Below are positions 1 to 8,731 of a DNA stretch of 64,000 bases, piece by piece. The notes beneath the pieces are model-generated. The model made no database searches. It worked only from the letters and a program-made list of their open reading frames with translations, and was not told the origin of the DNA. Made by a program: the position numbers and the translations under genes. The stretch is from Bacillota bacterium. Lineage in GTDB: Bacteria; Bacillota; UBA4882; UBA8346. Each line of letters opens with the position of its first letter. Position 1 is the first letter of the stretch. Location of the stretch: contig JAEXDA010000037.1 in NCBI GenBank assembly GCA_023401925.1, positions 62,001-126,000 on the forward strand, in the 5' to 3' direction.

Positions 1-2
1 TT

Positions 3-605
3 GTCGATCGCTTGCTGGGCGGGTATGGCTATTCACTGGAAAAAATCCGCGAATTGACCGATATTGAACAAACCGTTATCAAGCGGGTTATGGCTAAAAT
101 TTTGCCGAATATCAAAGAAGCATGGCAAGTTGTAGCGGAATTAAATCCAGGTTTCGAAAGCATTGAACTCAATCCGCTTTTTACTCAGATTATTCCGCCA
201 ACAGATATGATTGTGCTTGTGACCCTGGAGGTACGAATAGCTGAAGCCTTCGGTTTGATGAATGTTTGTCTACCGCTTGCTGTTTTGGAACCGATTTTGG
301 ATCGTTTGAATGCTCAAGTTTGGTTTACAAGATCGTCAAATAAAACTTCAAATAATCAAAGCTTTTCCGCTATTCAACAACGCTTGGCTCAAGCGTCGAT
401 ACAGGTGTCGGCAGAACTGGGTCGGGCAACGATTAGTGTGGGTGAATTACTTACATTGGCTGTTGGCGATGTAATTCAATTGGATCAATCGGTTAAGGCC
501 TTGCTTGATATTCGAGTGGGTAATCAAATCAAGTTTAAGGCATCGCCCGGAGTTGCCGATAATCGTATGGCTGTTCAAGTGGCGAAGATTTTGCATGAGG
601 GGTGA
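3..605 (+). CDS. fliM: Flagellar motor switch protein FliM, C-terminal part
   Basis: FliM is a cytoplasmic C-ring subunit that binds CheY-P and sets rotation direction. The reading frame is already open at the window edge (Val-Asp-Arg-Leu-Leu-Gly-Gly...), so the N-terminal CheY-P binding peptide and first part of the middle domain lie outside. What remains is the end of the CheC-like middle domain and, from about residue 125 of the visible part, a SpoA/FliN-like domain (ELGRATISVGELLTLAVGDVI). About 200 of the usual ~330 residues are present. The stop is 6 bases before fliY, and the start of fliY uses a ribosome site inside the fliM end. Position as first gene before fliY-cheY matches the Bacillota order. 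Confidence 0.93.
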   Translation, partial: VDRLLGGYGYSLEKIRELTDIEQTVIKRVMAKILPNIKEAWQVVAELNPGFESIELNPLFTQIIPPTDMIVLVTLEVRIAEAFGLMNVCLPLAVLEPILDRLNAQVWFTRSSNKTSNNQSFSAIQQRLAQASIQVSAELGRATISVGELLTLAVGDVIQLDQSVKALLDIRVGNQIKFKASPGVADNRMAVQVAKILHEG

Positions 606-611
606 GTTGAT

Positions 612-1853
612 TTGAGTAGGCAAATCCTATCTCAGGAAGAAATAAATGCTTTGTTAAATGATTCTGATTCCGTCTCTACTCAACAATTAACACCGTTGCA
701 GAAGGATGCCCTTGGCGAAATCGGCAATATCAGTTATGGTTCGGCTTCAACGGCTTTATCGGAAATCCTCAACAAACGGGTAATTATTGATACGCCGACG
801 ATTTTTATTACGACGCAACAAGAGTTGAAAGAACAGCACCCTATTCCTTATGTAACCATTGAAGTGGAATATAAGAATGGTTTGATTGGTACAAATCTTT
901 TGATTTTAAAGATTCATGACTCGGCCATTATCGCCGACTTGATGATGGGTGGCGATGGCCGTAATCCCAATGAATCTCTCGGCGATATGGAGTTAAGCGC
1001 AATTGCCGAAGCTCTTAATCAAATGGCGGGTACCGCGGCGACCTCGTTATCAACTCTCTTTTCAAAACGGGTTGAAATCGAACCGCCGCGGGTGAAGGTT
1101 ATTAATTTTAAAGATGAAGCGGCGATAATAAAAGATCAAGCTATGGATGAAAGGATTATCGTTGTTTCTTTTAAACTTGCAATTCAAGATCTAACCGACA
1201 GTGAAATGATGCTGGTTGTTTCTTATCCTTTCGGGGTAGAAATGGCTGATTCGATGATTAAAGCCACTGAGGTTTCGGTGCCTAAAGCTTCGCAGACGCA
1301 GACTCAGACAAAAACAGAACAAGGGTTGAAAAACGGCCAGCAGGTTCCGCCGCAAGCAACGCCTTCCGTGAGAGGCGAAATGCCGCTTCCGTCTGCTCCG
1401 CAGCCGGTTCGGGGAGAGTATCCGAATAACCAAGGAGTTGGACTCAATCGACCAGTTGAGCCTGGCGCCTTTAATATGCCGCCTTTAGCTGCTTCACCGG
1501 GAAATCAAAATTTTGGTCAGGAGGTGCACCCGCAAGTTATGGTACAACCAGCACAATTTGCGCCATTAGGAAACGCAAAATTAACGAAGGAAACAAGTAA
1601 TATTGGATTAATTTTAGACGTTCCGTTGCAAGTCACGGTCGAACTCGGCAATACCCGAATGAAGATTAAGGAAATTTTGGAGCTGGGTGTCGGTTCGATC
1701 GTTGAATTAGACAAATTAGCCGGCGATCCGGTTGATATTTACGTCAACGGAAAATTGATCGCCAAGGGTGAAGTGGTTGTTATTGATGAAAACTTTGGTA
1801 TTAAAGTGACTGATATTATAAGTCCTATTGAAAGAGTAAATACACTTCAATAA
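612..1853 (+). CDS. fliY: Flagellar motor switch phosphatase FliY
   Basis: FliY is the Bacillota C-ring protein that combines a CheC-type CheY-P phosphatase with a FliN-type switch domain. Residues 6-16 (LSQEEINALLN) are the CheY-P binding peptide shared with FliM. Two phosphatase helices are seen, KDALGEIGNISYG (about 31-43) and MELSAIAEALNQMAG (about 118-132). A Pro/Gln-rich linker (about 225-310) leads to a C-terminal SpoA domain (VPLQVTVELGNTRMKIKEIL onward). Length 413 residues, somewhat longer than B. subtilis FliY because of the linker. The TTG start is preceded by a GAGGGGTGA ribosome site that overlaps the fliM stop. Confidence 0.95.
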   Translation: MSRQILSQEEINALLNDSDSVSTQQLTPLQKDALGEIGNISYGSASTALSEILNKRVIIDTPTIFITTQQELKEQHPIPYVTIEVEYKNGLIGTNLLILKIHDSAIIADLMMGGDGRNPNESLGDMELSAIAEALNQMAGTAATSLSTLFSKRVEIEPPRVKVINFKDEAAIIKDQAMDERIIVVSFKLAIQDLTDSEMMLVVSYPFGVEMADSMIKATEVSVPKASQTQTQTKTEQGLKNGQQVPPQATPSVRGEMPLPSAPQPVRGEYPNNQGVGLNRPVEPGAFNMPPLAASPGNQNFGQEVHPQVMVQPAQFAPLGNAKLTKETSNIGLILDVPLQVTVELGNTRMKIKEILELGVGSIVELDKLAGDPVDIYVNGKLIAKGEVVVIDENFGIKVTDIISPIERVNTLQ

Positions 1854-1873
1854 TTCCTAAAGGAGGAATTCAG

Positions 1874-2236
1874 GTGGGAAACAAGGTATTGGTGGTTGAT
1901 GATGCTGCTTTTATGCGCATGATGATTAAGGATATTTTGCGTAAAGGCGGTTACGAGGTCATCGGTGAAGCTGAAGACGGTTCAAAAGCTGTGGAAAAAT
2001 TTAAGGAACTCCGTCCGGATTTGGTAACAATGGATATTACAATGCCCGATATGGACGGTATCACGGCGGTGAAAGAAATCCGTAAAATTGATGGCAATGC
2101 AATGATTATTATGTGCAGTGCTATGGGCCAACAAGCGATGGTAATTGATGCAATTCAAGCTGGAGCCAAAGATTTTGTCGTAAAACCATTCCAGCCGGAA
2201 CGCGTTCTGGAGGCTGTTCGTAAAGTATTAACTTGA
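1874..2236 (+). CDS. cheY: Chemotaxis response regulator CheY
   Basis: Single receiver domain of 120 residues. Asp9 and Asp10 form the acidic pocket, Asp54 (VTMDITMPD) is the expected phosphoacceptor, Ser82 takes the switch Thr/Ser position and Lys104 (VVKPF) the conserved lysine. No output domain, as for CheY, which binds FliM/FliY when phosphorylated by CheA. GTG start behind a strong AAAGGAGG site 6-14 bases upstream. The gene sits between fliY and fliO, the normal Clostridia/Bacillus place, so it belongs to the same flagellar operon and acts on the switch proteins encoded just upstream. Confidence 0.96.
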   Translation: MGNKVLVVDDAAFMRMMIKDILRKGGYEVIGEAEDGSKAVEKFKELRPDLVTMDITMPDMDGITAVKEIRKIDGNAMIIMCSAMGQQAMVIDAIQAGAKDFVVKPFQPERVLEAVRKVLT

Positions 2237-2258
2237 CACGGAAGGAAGCGAGAATTAT

Positions 2259-2813
2259 TTGAAGAAGTTGAAGCCGGAATATGGATTTTGCTTCCTTTTA
2301 TGTGCCACAAGTGTCTTTCTCTTGCCGGTAGTTGCTTTTGCCAAAACTGCTGAAGAACCGGGGGCGGAATTTGGCAGCGGGCAATGGATTTGGGCTTTGT
2401 TTTCTTTAGCGGTCATTGTCGTCTTGGCGTATTGGGGTACTAAATTTTTGGCTGGTAAATTTGGAGTTTCAGCCGCTAAACATCTTAGAGTGGCAGAGAG
2501 CCTTTTTTTAGGACCGAATCGCCATCTTTATTTGTTGTTGGTCAATCATAAAGTTATTTTGATTGGCAGTTCCGAACGTGGAATCAATTTACTCCAGGAG
2601 ATTGATGATCCGGAATTTTATAATGAACTGGAGAGTTCGGCTGATAAATATCAGACTTTACCGCCCAATAAATTCTCCGGTATAATGGGGCCGATTCTGA
2701 AAGGCTTAAACCCCAGAGGTATTAATGATTCTAATGATCTCAACGCCAAACAGCGCATAGAAGAAGGTTTGGCGAAGGTTCGTTCCTGGAGAACGCGAGG
2801 TAAAGATCAATAA
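2259..2813 (+). CDS. fliO: Flagellar biosynthesis protein FliO/FliZ
   Basis: FliO helps assemble the FliP ring of the flagellar type III export gate. The 184-residue protein begins with a signal-like hydrophobic stretch (about 10-28), then a membrane segment near 44-65 (WIWALFSLAVIVVLAYWG), then a cytoplasmic domain with the family pattern LGPNRHLYLLLVNHKVILIG and GINLLQEI. The TTG start lies behind GGAAGGA. The stop TAA overlaps the fliP ATG by one base (TAATG), so the two are translationally coupled. Sequence conservation in this family is weak; the identification rests on pattern plus position between cheY and fliP. Confidence 0.88.
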   Translation: MKKLKPEYGFCFLLCATSVFLLPVVAFAKTAEEPGAEFGSGQWIWALFSLAVIVVLAYWGTKFLAGKFGVSAAKHLRVAESLFLGPNRHLYLLLVNHKVILIGSSERGINLLQEIDDPEFYNELESSADKYQTLPPNKFSGIMGPILKGLNPRGINDSNDLNAKQRIEEGLAKVRSWRTRGKDQ

Positions 2814-3586
2814 TGCGATTGCTAAAAAACAAAACGGCCAGAATTTCTCTTCTGGTGGTTTTATTATTTTTAATTGGAGCTGGGAATGTCTGGGGAGCTG
2901 CGGCTACTTTTCCTATTCCCCGAATTGAAATTGGAGTCCAGCCATCCAATAGTCCGACTGAAATAGCCCAGAGTCTGCAAATTCTTATATTATTGACCGT
3001 ATTGTCTCTGGCACCTGCTATTTTGATCATGACAACATCCTTTATTCGAATTATTATAGTCCTCTCCTTTACGAGAACTGCTATTGGGACCAACCAGATG
3101 CCACCTAACCAGGTCATGGTTGGTTTAGCACTGTTTTTAACCTTTTTTATCATGATGCCTACTTGGACTAAAGTCAATGATCAGGCGTTACAGCCGTTCT
3201 TAAAGAATAGAATAACACAAGATCAAGCATTCACTAGAGCAATGGATCCAATCCGTACTTTTATGTTTAAACAAACCCGCAGTAAAGATTTAATGTTGTT
3301 TATCCAAGCGGCACATTTATCTAGGCCCAAAAACTATCAAGATATTCCGACTCAAGTATTAATTCCGGCTTTTGTGATTAGTGAGTTAAGAACGGCTTTT
3401 CAAATCGGCTTTATGATCTTTGTACCCTTTTTGGTGATTGATATGATCGTGGCGAGTACCCTTATGTCGATGGGCATGATGATGTTGCCGCCGATTATGA
3501 TTTCACTGCCTTTTAAAATTTTGCTTTTCGTAATGGTTGATGGATGGCATTTGATAGCTCGGTCTTTAATTTTAAGCTTTAAGTAA
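2813..3586 (+). CDS. fliP: Flagellar type III export gate protein FliP
   Basis: FliP is a core channel subunit of the flagellar secretion gate. The 257 residues show a signal peptide (about 1-29, ending VWGAAA), then the FliP signature ILIMTTSFIRIIIVLSFTR (about 64-82) and QMPPNQVMVGLALFLTFFIM. A periplasmic loop with the typical RTFMFKQTRSKDL segment follows, then the C-terminal hydrophobic region FQIGFMIFVPFLVIDMIVAS and MMLPPIMISLPFKILLFVMVDGW. Length matches the family. It is coupled to fliO by a one-base overlap and followed by fliQ after 55 bases. Confidence 0.96.
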   Translation: MRLLKNKTARISLLVVLLFLIGAGNVWGAAATFPIPRIEIGVQPSNSPTEIAQSLQILILLTVLSLAPAILIMTTSFIRIIIVLSFTRTAIGTNQMPPNQVMVGLALFLTFFIMMPTWTKVNDQALQPFLKNRITQDQAFTRAMDPIRTFMFKQTRSKDLMLFIQAAHLSRPKNYQDIPTQVLIPAFVISELRTAFQIGFMIFVPFLVIDMIVASTLMSMGMMMLPPIMISLPFKILLFVMVDGWHLIARSLILSFK

Positions 3587-3641
3587 AGCTTATGACTTGA
3601 GGCTGAGAAAAGTTTATTATGTGAAAGGTGGCGGAAAGGGC

Positions 3642-3917
3642 TTGACGGATACATTTGTAATTGCTGTGGCGCGGGAAGCGATTTGGACGGTTCTGATAGT
3701 CTCGGCGCCAATGCTTCTCATTGGTATGGTTGTTGGATTGGTTATCAGTATTATTCAGGCTACCACACAAATTCATGAACAAACCCTGGCCTTTGTACCT
3801 AAAATTATTGCCGTGCTTGCATCGATTGTAATTTTCGGGCCCTGGATGTTGCATACGACTCTTTATTTCTTTCAGAAAGTGCTTGGCAATCTAAATAATT
3901 ATACCTTTATAAAATAA
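3642..3917 (+). CDS. fliQ: Flagellar type III export gate protein FliQ
   Basis: Small export-gate subunit with two membrane helices (about 17-40 and 52-75). The conserved core reads AREAIWTVLIVSAPMLLIG, then IISIIQATTQIHEQTLAFVPKI-type sequence and GPWMLHTT. The frame is open from a TTG at 3597, but that would add 15 residues with no family counterpart. The TTG at 3642 gives 91 residues beginning LTDTFVIAVARE, which fits FliQ, with GGTGGCGGAAAGG as ribosome site just upstream. A 212-base gap, unusual for this operon, separates it from fliR. Confidence 0.94.
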   Translation: MTDTFVIAVAREAIWTVLIVSAPMLLIGMVVGLVISIIQATTQIHEQTLAFVPKIIAVLASIVIFGPWMLHTTLYFFQKVLGNLNNYTFIK

Positions 3918-3948
3918 AAGTCAAGAGAGAAGATACAGGTTTTTAAAT

Positions 3949-4058
3949 CCGAAGGAATCTGAAACTGGAAATCCGGAGTTTGGGATCGTATGGAGGATAT
4001 TACATCCCGCCTGGATTCTTAACTCCTGGTTCCCTCGAATTTAGGGTTCTGTATTAAA
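3949..4058. repeat. Imperfect inverted repeat in the fliQ-fliR gap
   Basis: The gap between fliQ and fliR holds a degenerate inverted repeat: a left arm around 3954-3981 (core ACTGGAAATCCGGAGT) and a right arm around 4011-4045 (core ACTCCTGGTTCCCTCGAATT). The same arm sequence recurs after ftsZ (20931-21030), which suggests a dispersed element, not a local structure. No gene or clear terminator T-tract is seen here. Confidence 0.4.
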
Positions 4059-4129
4059 GTTCCTGGCTTTTTATTTTAACTTCATTTGCTTAAGGCCTTG
4101 TCATTTTAATTGGAATATAGGAGCAAAAA

Positions 4130-4921
4130 TTGAGTTTAGAAAACTTTTTTGGTTTTACATTCACCCAAATCTTATTGGGTTTCGCCAGAAGTTCCGGTTT
4201 AATGGCAACTGCCCCCGTTTTTCAAAGCTCGGCTATCACGGTGCCGGTAAAAATCCTTTTTTCTTTTGCTTTGTCTTTGGTGGTAGCGCCTTTTATTCGT
4301 AGTGATTACAATTTAGCCCAGTTTGGATTTTGGATGTCCGTTTTTACCTTGATTCAAGAAGTTTTAATCGGACTGATTATGGGATTTGTCGTCAACCTTA
4401 CATTATTTGCCCTGCAGATTGCCGGGTATTATTTGGATACCACAATGGGTTTTGGAGTTATTAATATTCTAGATCCCAGTACCGGCGCGGAATTACCGCT
4501 TATGGGCCAACTTAATAATATTATGGCCTTATTGATATTTTTGGCTATTAATGGTCATCATACTGTAATTTTGTCGTTGATCCAAAGCTTTGAAATTATC
4601 AAGCCGGGTATGTTGTTTATGAATAAGGAAATTGTGGGCTTTTTTTTAAAAGCCTTTTCAAATATGTTTTATCTGGGATTTAAAATAGCTATTCCGGTTA
4701 TGGGAACGATTTTTTTAGTTGATGTCGCTCTGGGCGTAATTGCCAGACTTATTCCGCAGATTAATGTGTTTGTATTGGGATATCCGATTAAGATCGTTTT
4801 GGGTTTGCTGATTCTGATATTATTTATCCCGGTTTACGTGTTTTTAATCGAGGCTGCTTTTGCGAAATCAGGAGAAACTTTCAGCATCTTACGGACGATG
4901 CTGCGGCATATGCACACATAA
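4130..4921 (+). CDS. fliR: Flagellar type III export gate protein FliR
   Basis: FliR caps the FliP-FliQ export channel. The 263-residue protein is almost entirely hydrophobic, with about six membrane segments. It carries family patterns such as FARSSGLMATAPVF (about 19-32), PVKILFSFALSLVVAPF, and GYYLDTTMGFGVINILDPSTG (about 99-119). The C-terminal PINVFVLGYPIKI-like stretch is present as PQINVFVLGYPIKIVLGLLIL. TTG start behind TAGGAG. Order fliP-fliQ-fliR-flhB is the standard export gene order. Confidence 0.95.
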   Translation: MSLENFFGFTFTQILLGFARSSGLMATAPVFQSSAITVPVKILFSFALSLVVAPFIRSDYNLAQFGFWMSVFTLIQEVLIGLIMGFVVNLTLFALQIAGYYLDTTMGFGVINILDPSTGAELPLMGQLNNIMALLIFLAINGHHTVILSLIQSFEIIKPGMLFMNKEIVGFFLKAFSNMFYLGFKIAIPVMGTIFLVDVALGVIARLIPQINVFVLGYPIKIVLGLLILILFIPVYVFLIEAAFAKSGETFSILRTMLRHMHT

Positions 4922-5022
4922 CTTTGGACTACCTGCTATAACGATTACATGGAAATAAAAATGGTATGCCGAGATCAAAAAAGTTTTTGACATGGTAGTG
5001 TAGTTAAAAGTTATAGGAGTAA

Positions 5023-5055
5023 ATGAAATGGATGCGATATTCCATGGATGCTTAA
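5023..5055 (+). other. Possible 10-residue leader frame overlapping the flhB start
   Basis: An AGGAG ribosome site (5014-5018) sits four bases before ATG 5023, which opens a frame of only ten codons (MKWMRYSMDA) ending at 5055. This overlaps, in another frame, the first ATG of the flhB reading frame at 5048. It is the best ribosome site in the fliR-flhB gap, so either a leader peptide couples translation into flhB or a base change has separated flhB from its true start. Confidence 0.3.
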
Positions 5056-6283
5056 AATGGAAAGCGAGTTTTCCAAAATGGTGATTTGGCAGGATATATG
5101 CGTCCCATATCTTAAAAACTTTTGGCTCACACCAAAACTCCTTTTTAACGGGGTCCGATTTTCGATCCAATCTATTTTGGTCAAGAAACCTCAACTTATA
5201 CGGATTGATATACAGTTTTTTGCGCAAGATCCCGATAAAACCGAAGAAGCAACTCCCAGACGTAAATCCGAAGCCCGAAAAAAGGGCCAGGTTGCCAAGA
5301 GTACGGAATTAAATACGGTCATTGCATTACTGGCGTTATTGGTTATTTTGAATTATTTCGGCGGATGGTTTTACAATGAATTGTTAGTATATGTTCAAAA
5401 CAATTTGGGACCCGAGATTTTAAACAAGCAGTTATCCGAGAGTAATCTCAATAGTATTCTGATAAAAAATTGCATTTTTTTCTTGAGGATTTTTTTACCT
5501 TTAGGGCTTGGCGCTGCACTGGTCGGCGTAATTGTGAATGTGCTTCAAGTCGGTCCGCTTTTTACTTTGGAACCATTAAAACCCAAATTCAGCCGACTTA
5601 ACCCTATCAGCGGATTTCAACGGATGTTCAGTTCCCAGGGTTTGGTGGAACTGGTTAAATCGATTCTAAAATTAGTCATTGTAATATTCTTTGTTTATTC
5701 TACAATTCGGGATCGTGTCAATTTTTTAATTGATGCGGTTAAACTCTCGGTCTTTGATGTTGCCAGGATTATTTGGAATATTCTCTATCAGGTCTCTTTA
5801 AAAATTTGTATTTTTCTACTGATATTGGCGTTGATGGACTATATGTACCAACGATGGCAATATAACAAGAATTTACGGATGACGAAAAAAGAAATCCGGG
5901 ACGAATTTAAACAAACTGAAGGAAATCCTTTAATTAAAAATAAGATCCGCCAGAGGCAGCACCAGATAGCGGCCCGCCGCATGATGCAGGATGTTCCTAA
6001 AGCCGATGTGGTTATTACGAACCCGACCCACTTAGCGATCGCTTTGCGATATGATCCGACCACGATGGCAGCTCCAATTGTTGTTGCCAAAGGCGAGGGA
6101 TTTATTGCCGAGAAGATTAAAGAGCTTGCGATTACCAGTGGGGTTGCATTAGTTGAAAACCGGCCGCTTGCCCAATCTTTATTCAAAACGGCTGAAATCG
6201 GCGAGGCTGTGCCTGATAAACTATATCAAGCCGTAGCGGAGGTATTGGCATTTGTTTATAGGCTCAAGCGTAAACGGGCCTAA
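5048..6283 (+). CDS. flhB: Flagellar export switch protein FlhB
   Basis: FlhB controls substrate specificity of flagellar export and cleaves itself. Family sequence starts only at about residue 51 (IRIDIQFFAQDPDKTEEATPRR), so the first ~45 residues have no counterpart that I recognise; a TTG at 5177 would give a normal ~368-residue protein but has no visible ribosome site. Four membrane segments follow, then the cytoplasmic domain with the autocleavage motif NPTH (in VVITNPTHLAIAL) and the downstream PLAQSLF. The C-terminal end KRKRA is basic. The 126 bases upstream contain a possible TTGACA box (4987-4992) and the ten-codon frame noted separately. Confidence 0.94.
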   Translation: MLKMESEFSKMVIWQDICVPYLKNFWLTPKLLFNGVRFSIQSILVKKPQLIRIDIQFFAQDPDKTEEATPRRKSEARKKGQVAKSTELNTVIALLALLVILNYFGGWFYNELLVYVQNNLGPEILNKQLSESNLNSILIKNCIFFLRIFLPLGLGAALVGVIVNVLQVGPLFTLEPLKPKFSRLNPISGFQRMFSSQGLVELVKSILKLVIVIFFVYSTIRDRVNFLIDAVKLSVFDVARIIWNILYQVSLKICIFLLILALMDYMYQRWQYNKNLRMTKKEIRDEFKQTEGNPLIKNKIRQRQHQIAARRMMQDVPKADVVITNPTHLAIALRYDPTTMAAPIVVAKGEGFIAEKIKELAITSGVALVENRPLAQSLFKTAEIGEAVPDKLYQAVAEVLAFVYRLKRKRA

Positions 6284-6337
6284 AATGATGTTTCAATAAG
6301 TCATTGTTCGCTGAAAGCTGGTAGCATGGGGTTTTGA

Positions 6338-6493
6338 TGCGAAAGTCTTGCGGGGAAAATTTGTGAAATTGACGTAATCGGCTCATTTGAATCATTAAGA
6401 ATCTGCGAGTTACTATCAATAGAAAAGAAGGAGTTAAGAATAACTCCTAGAATCATTAAAGATGGTAATTTAACCATAGATGATCCATATTAA
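6338..6493 (+). pseudogene. Possible remnant reading frame in the flhB-flhA gap
   Basis: The gap 6284-6643 (360 bases) is long for this operon. Within it a 51-codon frame without ATG, GTG or TTG start runs from just after a stop at 6335 to a stop at 6491. Its end reads RITPRIIKDGNLTIDDPY, which looks protein-like, but I do not recognise the family. It may be the tail of a lost small gene. The rest of the gap shows nothing else except the flhA ribosome site. Confidence 0.25.
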
Positions 6494-6643
6494 GCAAAGA
6501 ATTTCATTTTTATATCGGAATGATATCCGATGGTTGCCCTTTTATAAAGAGGTTACTGAGGGTTTTAAATATTTCTGACCGTGAGTTTTCGTACGATTGT
6601 TAGAAGGATTTGAACGTGGAACCGATTTCTGGAAAGGATTCCA

Positions 6644-8731
6644 ATGGCTGCAGAAATACAACCTCAACAAAATTTGTCGCAAAAGATGCTACAAAATGGC
6701 GAAATGGCAGTGGTTGTGATCATTATCTTAGTTTTGGTAATGTTCATTATTCCTTTGCCCTCTTTTCTTTTGGATATGTTTTTGACAATTAATATCTGTA
6801 CCGGTATGGTTGTTGTTTTATTGACGATGAACATCCGAAAAAGTTTGGAATTTTCTGTTTTTCCAACGTTATTGCTTATTACCACTCTTTTCAGATTGGC
6901 GCTCAATGTTTCTTCTTCCAGATTGATTTTATCGGATGCTCAAGCCGGGACGGTTATTCACGCATTTGGAACCGTTATGGCCCGGGGAAATCCCGTCGTT
7001 GGTTTTGTAATGTTTATTATTTTGACGATTATTCAATTTGTTGTCATTACCAAAGGTTCGGAACGGGTTGCTGAAGTAGCGGCCAGATTTACCTTGGACG
7101 CAATGCCCGGCAAACAAATGAGTATTGATGCTGATTTAAATGCCGGCATTATTAATGATACCGAAGCCAGAACCAGACGCCGTGAAGTCGAGCGTGAGGC
7201 GGATTTCTACGGAGCGATGGATGGTGCCAGTAAATTTGTTAAGGGAGATGCAATTGCCGGTATCCTGATCATTGTGGTCAATTTAGTCGGGGGGTTTATT
7301 ATTGGTGCGACCCAAAAAGGATTTTCGTGGCAACAGTCGCTCCAAACCTATTCTTTGCTAACAATCGGCGACGGATTGGTAACGTTGATACCGGCGTTAT
7401 TATTGTCAACTGCAACCGGTATTCTGGTAACCAGGTCGGCGGCAGAAGACAATTTGGGAACGGATTTAACCAGACAATTGCTGGCTTATCCAAGAATTTT
7501 TAATATTGTAGCCATTGTTATCGCAATATTCGGAATTATACCGGGAATGCCCAAATTACCGTTTTTTGTGGTGGCCGGTTTAATTGCTCTGATGGGTCAA
7601 GGGCTAAGTAAAATGTCGGTCGTTCCGGAGCTGGCCGGCGGGGGCGAAGCCGGAACCATGGGGGCAACTGCCGATGAAGGGAAAAAGCCTGAAAACGTCA
7701 ACTCATTATTGCAAATTGACCCGATGGAATTGGAGATCGGTTACCGCTTGATTCCGCTTGTTGATCCCAATCAGGGTGGCGACCTTTTTGACCGGGTTAC
7801 GATGATCCGCCGCCAAACTGCTTTGGAACTTGGCATGGTCTTACCTCCGGTCAGAATTAGAGATAATATGCAGTTGCAGCCAACGGCTTATGTAATAAAA
7901 ATTAGAGGTGTTGATATATCCCGGGGAGAAATCATTCCCAATTATTATTTGGCAATGGATTCCGGAATTGTTTCCGAACCAATCGAGGGAATCCCGACGA
8001 CTGAACCTGCATTTGGTTTACCGGCACTTTGGATCGCGGAAAATCAAAGAGATGAAGCGGAAATTGCCGGATATACGGTTGTAGATCCTCCTTCGGTTCT
8101 GGCAACACATTTAACGGAAGTTATTAAACAACATGCCTATGAACTGCTTGGACGACAGGAAGTTCAAGCCTTGATTAATAATGTTAAGGAAGAATACAAT
8201 GTCGTGGTGAGTGAGCTGATACCGAATCTGATGTCCATCGGTGAGGTTCAAAAAGTGCTGGTAAATTTGCTTAAGGAAGGCATTCCAATCCGCAATTTGA
8301 TTACTATTTTGGAGACTTTGGCAGATTATTCTCCGAATGTAAAGGATCCGGAGATTCTTACCGAATATGTAAGACAAGCTTTAGCTCGTCAAATAACAAA
8401 AATGGTACAAGCGGATGATGGAGTTATTCGTGTCATTACACTAGATCCTGGCCTGGAACAAATCTTATTGAAAATGCAGCGGGAATCAAATGATCAAACA
8501 GGTATTACTTTAGATCCGCGCATGATTCAAAGAATTTATGATAAAATCAGTGAATTGGTAAAGGAGGTTACCAGCTTAGGGTATCAGCCGGTTATTTTAT
8601 GTTCCCCGGCGATTCGACTTACGTTTCATAAGTTGACAGAACGCCTTTCCTCAAAATTGCTGGTATTATCCTATAATGAAATCAATCCGGATGCTGAAGT
8701 TCATTCTGTTGGAGCGGTGGGGGTTGAGTAA
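6644..8731 (+). CDS. flhA: Flagellar export gate protein FlhA
   Basis: FlhA forms the cytoplasmic nonamer ring of the flagellar export gate and receives chaperone-substrate complexes. The 695 residues match the family length. The N-terminal half has about eight membrane segments with the FHIPEP signature around RLALNVSSSRLIL and the conserved cytoplasmic loop DAMPGKQMSIDADLNAG...ARTRRREVEREADFYGAMDGASKFVKGDA. The C-terminal domain (about 360-695) carries DVARGEI-like DISRGEIIPNYYLAM and the late motif LSYNEI. ATG behind GGAAAGGA. The stop overlaps the flhF start (TAATG). Confidence 0.97.
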   Translation: MAAEIQPQQNLSQKMLQNGEMAVVVIIILVLVMFIIPLPSFLLDMFLTINICTGMVVVLLTMNIRKSLEFSVFPTLLLITTLFRLALNVSSSRLILSDAQAGTVIHAFGTVMARGNPVVGFVMFIILTIIQFVVITKGSERVAEVAARFTLDAMPGKQMSIDADLNAGIINDTEARTRRREVEREADFYGAMDGASKFVKGDAIAGILIIVVNLVGGFIIGATQKGFSWQQSLQTYSLLTIGDGLVTLIPALLLSTATGILVTRSAAEDNLGTDLTRQLLAYPRIFNIVAIVIAIFGIIPGMPKLPFFVVAGLIALMGQGLSKMSVVPELAGGGEAGTMGATADEGKKPENVNSLLQIDPMELEIGYRLIPLVDPNQGGDLFDRVTMIRRQTALELGMVLPPVRIRDNMQLQPTAYVIKIRGVDISRGEIIPNYYLAMDSGIVSEPIEGIPTTEPAFGLPALWIAENQRDEAEIAGYTVVDPPSVLATHLTEVIKQHAYELLGRQEVQALINNVKEEYNVVVSELIPNLMSIGEVQKVLVNLLKEGIPIRNLITILETLADYSPNVKDPEILTEYVRQALARQITKMVQADDGVIRVITLDPGLEQILLKMQRESNDQTGITLDPRMIQRIYDKISELVKEVTSLGYQPVILCSPAIRLTFHKLTERLSSKLLVLSYNEINPDAEVHSVGAVGVE

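Noticed and set aside
2740..3177. 145-codon - strand frame across fliO-fliP
   Set aside because: Shadow of conserved fliP codons; no start signals or recognisable motifs.
6610..6792. 60-codon + strand frame overlapping the flhA start
   Set aside because: It shares the flhA 5' region in another frame; flhA family sequence starts clearly at ATG 6644.
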